NCBI GenBank assembly: GCA_027574665.1
Contig: CM050648.1
Coordinates: 141,298,175 to 141,362,174, forward strand
Origin: Rhynochetos jubatus
Taxonomy: Eukaryota; Chordata; Aves; Eurypygiformes; Rhynochetidae
Direction: 5' to 3'
DNA: 64,000 nt
Below, piece after piece: positions 62,470 through 64,000 of the stretch. The notes under the pieces were generated by a model. It ran no database searches. It was given only the letters and a program-made list of their open reading frames with translations, and was not told where the DNA came from. Positions within the stretch are counted from its first letter, which is position 1. Each line of letters begins with the position of its first letter. The position numbers were made by a program, and so were the translations under genes.

Positions 62470-62880
62470 GCAGCGGTGCCTGCTGATCTTGGCCGGTACT
62501 GCGTCTGGACGAATCACACTGTCAAAAATGCTCGGTGCGGGGGGCAAGGGGACAACGTGCCTCCCGGCGGGTGCGAGCAGCGGCGGTGCCGGCGGGCCCC
62601 GCGGCGGGGCGGGGGGGTTTCAGCGCCTGAGCCTTCGTGGGCGGGGCCGGGAGCAACGGTGGCGGGCTCAAAGGCGGTGTAACCGACACCAGCCCCCGGC
62701 TCCTGAGGGGCGCGGCTGCCGCGCCCTGAGACCCGCGGCGGAGCGGGGGATGGCGGTGTACGGGGGGGTTTCCTGTTCTGGGGAAACCTCAGGGGAGCAG
62801 AGGGACTCCCCAGGAGCCACCAGCTCGTGCAACAGTGGCTGACGAGATCTGGACGGGGCCAGGAGCAACTGCGACCAAGC
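62470..62880. promoter_or_regulatory. CpG island, candidate promoter
   Basis: I count about 33 CpG between 62521 and 62761, where the sequence is roughly three-quarters G+C. The neighbouring kilobases have only a few. GC-box (Sp1-type) words GGGCGGGG or GGCGGGGC occur near 62603-62613 and 62639-62647. No TATA box precedes the island. A CATAAAA word lies to the right at about 62974. In vertebrates such islands usually mark promoters kept unmethylated in the germ line. Direction cannot be fixed: donor-like sites exist on both sides (minus GT at 62444-62443, plus AAGGTTAAGT near 62951). Frames open across the island in several phases (for example 104 codons from an ATG at 62528) are expected from its composition and are not called as genes. 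A CpG-rich repeat or LTR is the alternative. Confidence 0.6.
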
Positions 62881-64000
62881 CCTTCCCCCAGAAAAACCCT
62901 CTGGCCCTTGGACAACAGGGAGAGGGTTCGTCTCTGTTGGAGGCCTCGCCAAGGTTAAGTCAGCCTACGCCCTGCATAAAACCCACTTCCATTAAGAAAA
63001 TACTACAGTTTGTTGTCATAGGACACTCTCCTGAGGGGAACAAAAGGCCCACTATGCTCCCCAGAAGATCTTCCCCGGGGAAATCTGCGACCTCCGTGGG
63101 GAATGGGGTAAAGATGTGACAAGGAAACTTTCTGCCCTGGTATGGCCCTCAGATTATTATCCATCATTGCGTTTTCATGTAGGCAGTGACAAAGTTGCAA
63201 TAAGGAGTCCAAGGGCGATCGAAAGGACCTTGGGAAGGATGGGTTAGGGGATCAGGTGTGCAAGTAGCTTTTCCCTCTACCTTTCCAGTCACAGGAATGA
63301 AGTTGGAAAAAACAGGAAGATCCAGCTGATCAGTACCTGCCTCCGTGACTGGCATGACTGGCAGAATTTTGGGGCTTGTGACCACAGGTTGGTCTACGTG
63401 ATGCCAGGCCCGCTAGTGACAGATGGGTGTCTTGGAAACACCTTTCTCAAAGAGAGAAAACAATCTTTGTGCTGATTCAGCAGGGCTTACTGAAAGAGCT
63501 TTAAACTATATTTGAAGGAGGAAAGGGATAAAACCAGGCTTGCGTTAGCCATGGGGCAGCATGTCAGTGTTTGAGGGACGGTGTACTAGTGAGATCCTTC
63601 CGTCTGTTCCACGATGTGCTGAGTACACTGGAGAACATTTTAAATGTATCAATGCATTTCAGATGAGGATGAAGATCCACGTGGCAGCACAGTCACAAGT
63701 GCCAGCCTCTCCTGCGCAGTTTTCCACTTACAAAAGCACTGCAACTTAAACAAGGAGGGCAAACCCATTGCTTAGGGCTGCCTCAGTCTCAGGGCCAGGT
63801 TTTCAAGGGCCCTGGTGCTGGCTAACACTGTCACAGAGGACAGAGCGTCTGCGCCTTGGAAAGCTGTGAATCCCTACTGTCCAAAGAAGCTGGACTCCAG
63901 CTGCCACTATGTCGAGAGGGACTGTGTATCCAGCTCCACACACCAAGAAGGGAGTGCTGTTCAGGGAAACCTCCTTTCTTGCTTGAGCCTGACACACACC
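62881..64000. other. Unique sequence right of the CpG island, possible transcript start region
   Basis: No gene could be identified. A strong pyrimidine tract plus CAG ends at 63288 and is followed by an open frame of 61 codons, which is recorded as a finding. The last 500 bases carry no recognisable feature. Confidence 0.4.

Noticed and set aside
62528-62842. 104-codon frame from an ATG inside the CpG island
   Set aside because: Gly/Arg/Ala-rich product typical of translated CpG islands, weak start context, and other phases are also open.
62881-63500. Solo LTR of an endogenous retrovirus around the CpG island
   Set aside because: No paired TG...CA ends, polyadenylation layout or flanking duplication could be established by eye. 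A repeat library search would be needed to revive this.
1-64000. CRISPR arrays, operons, phage or bacterial mobile elements
   Set aside because: No regularly spaced direct repeats, no tightly packed genes, and the sequence carries vertebrate CR1 retroposons with CpG depletion.

Overview
This window looks like non-coding DNA from a vertebrate chromosome, most likely a bird. The main evidence is three CR1 retroposon fragments. All lie on the minus strand and carry the typical CR1 3' end (the reverse complement of an ATTCTATG-type octamer array) followed by the conserved 3' tail. The longest (60917-62037) still reads as part of the CR1 reverse transcriptase. One decayed MIR-like SINE, ordinary A/T homopolymers and overall CpG depletion also fit an amniote genome. 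Crocodilians and turtles carry CR1 too, so the assignment to birds is an inference from the low repeat density. The species cannot be named from this sequence.

I found no host protein-coding gene I can defend. No open frame matches a protein family I recognise except the broken CR1 polymerase, and the longest frames (about 160-200 codons) sit in locally GC-rich DNA where stops are rare. I saw no convincing tRNA, rRNA, CRISPR array, operon or microbial feature. The window is best read as intergenic or deep intronic DNA.

Layout: 1-13.3 kb is unique, AT-leaning sequence with homopolymers and a conserved-looking AT-rich block near 12.4-12.7 kb. 13.3-20 kb has a TTTAA microsatellite, an inverted pair of ATTA sites near 14.07 kb, a CpG-retaining patch at 16.1-16.5 kb and a C-rich tract at 17.4 kb. 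20-35.6 kb is plain unique sequence apart from an enhancer-like block at 22.7-22.9 kb and a few short simple repeats. 35.9-36.4 kb is the strongest enhancer-like block, AT-balanced but rich in CpG with a TCF/LEF-like palindrome. 38.6-41.4 kb holds two more such blocks. 42.7 kb (CR1), 45.2 kb (MIR-like) and 55.65 kb (CR1) are the dispersed repeats of the middle part. 57.9-58.3 kb is another AT-rich block. 60.9-62.04 kb is the long CR1. 62.47-62.88 kb is a true CpG-island-like segment with GC boxes and is the best promoter candidate. It is followed by a strong splice-acceptor-like site at 63.29 kb, so a transcription unit may begin near the right edge.

The enhancer and promoter calls rest on base composition and motif content only. 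Cross-species alignment, CpG methylation or RNA data would be needed to confirm them.
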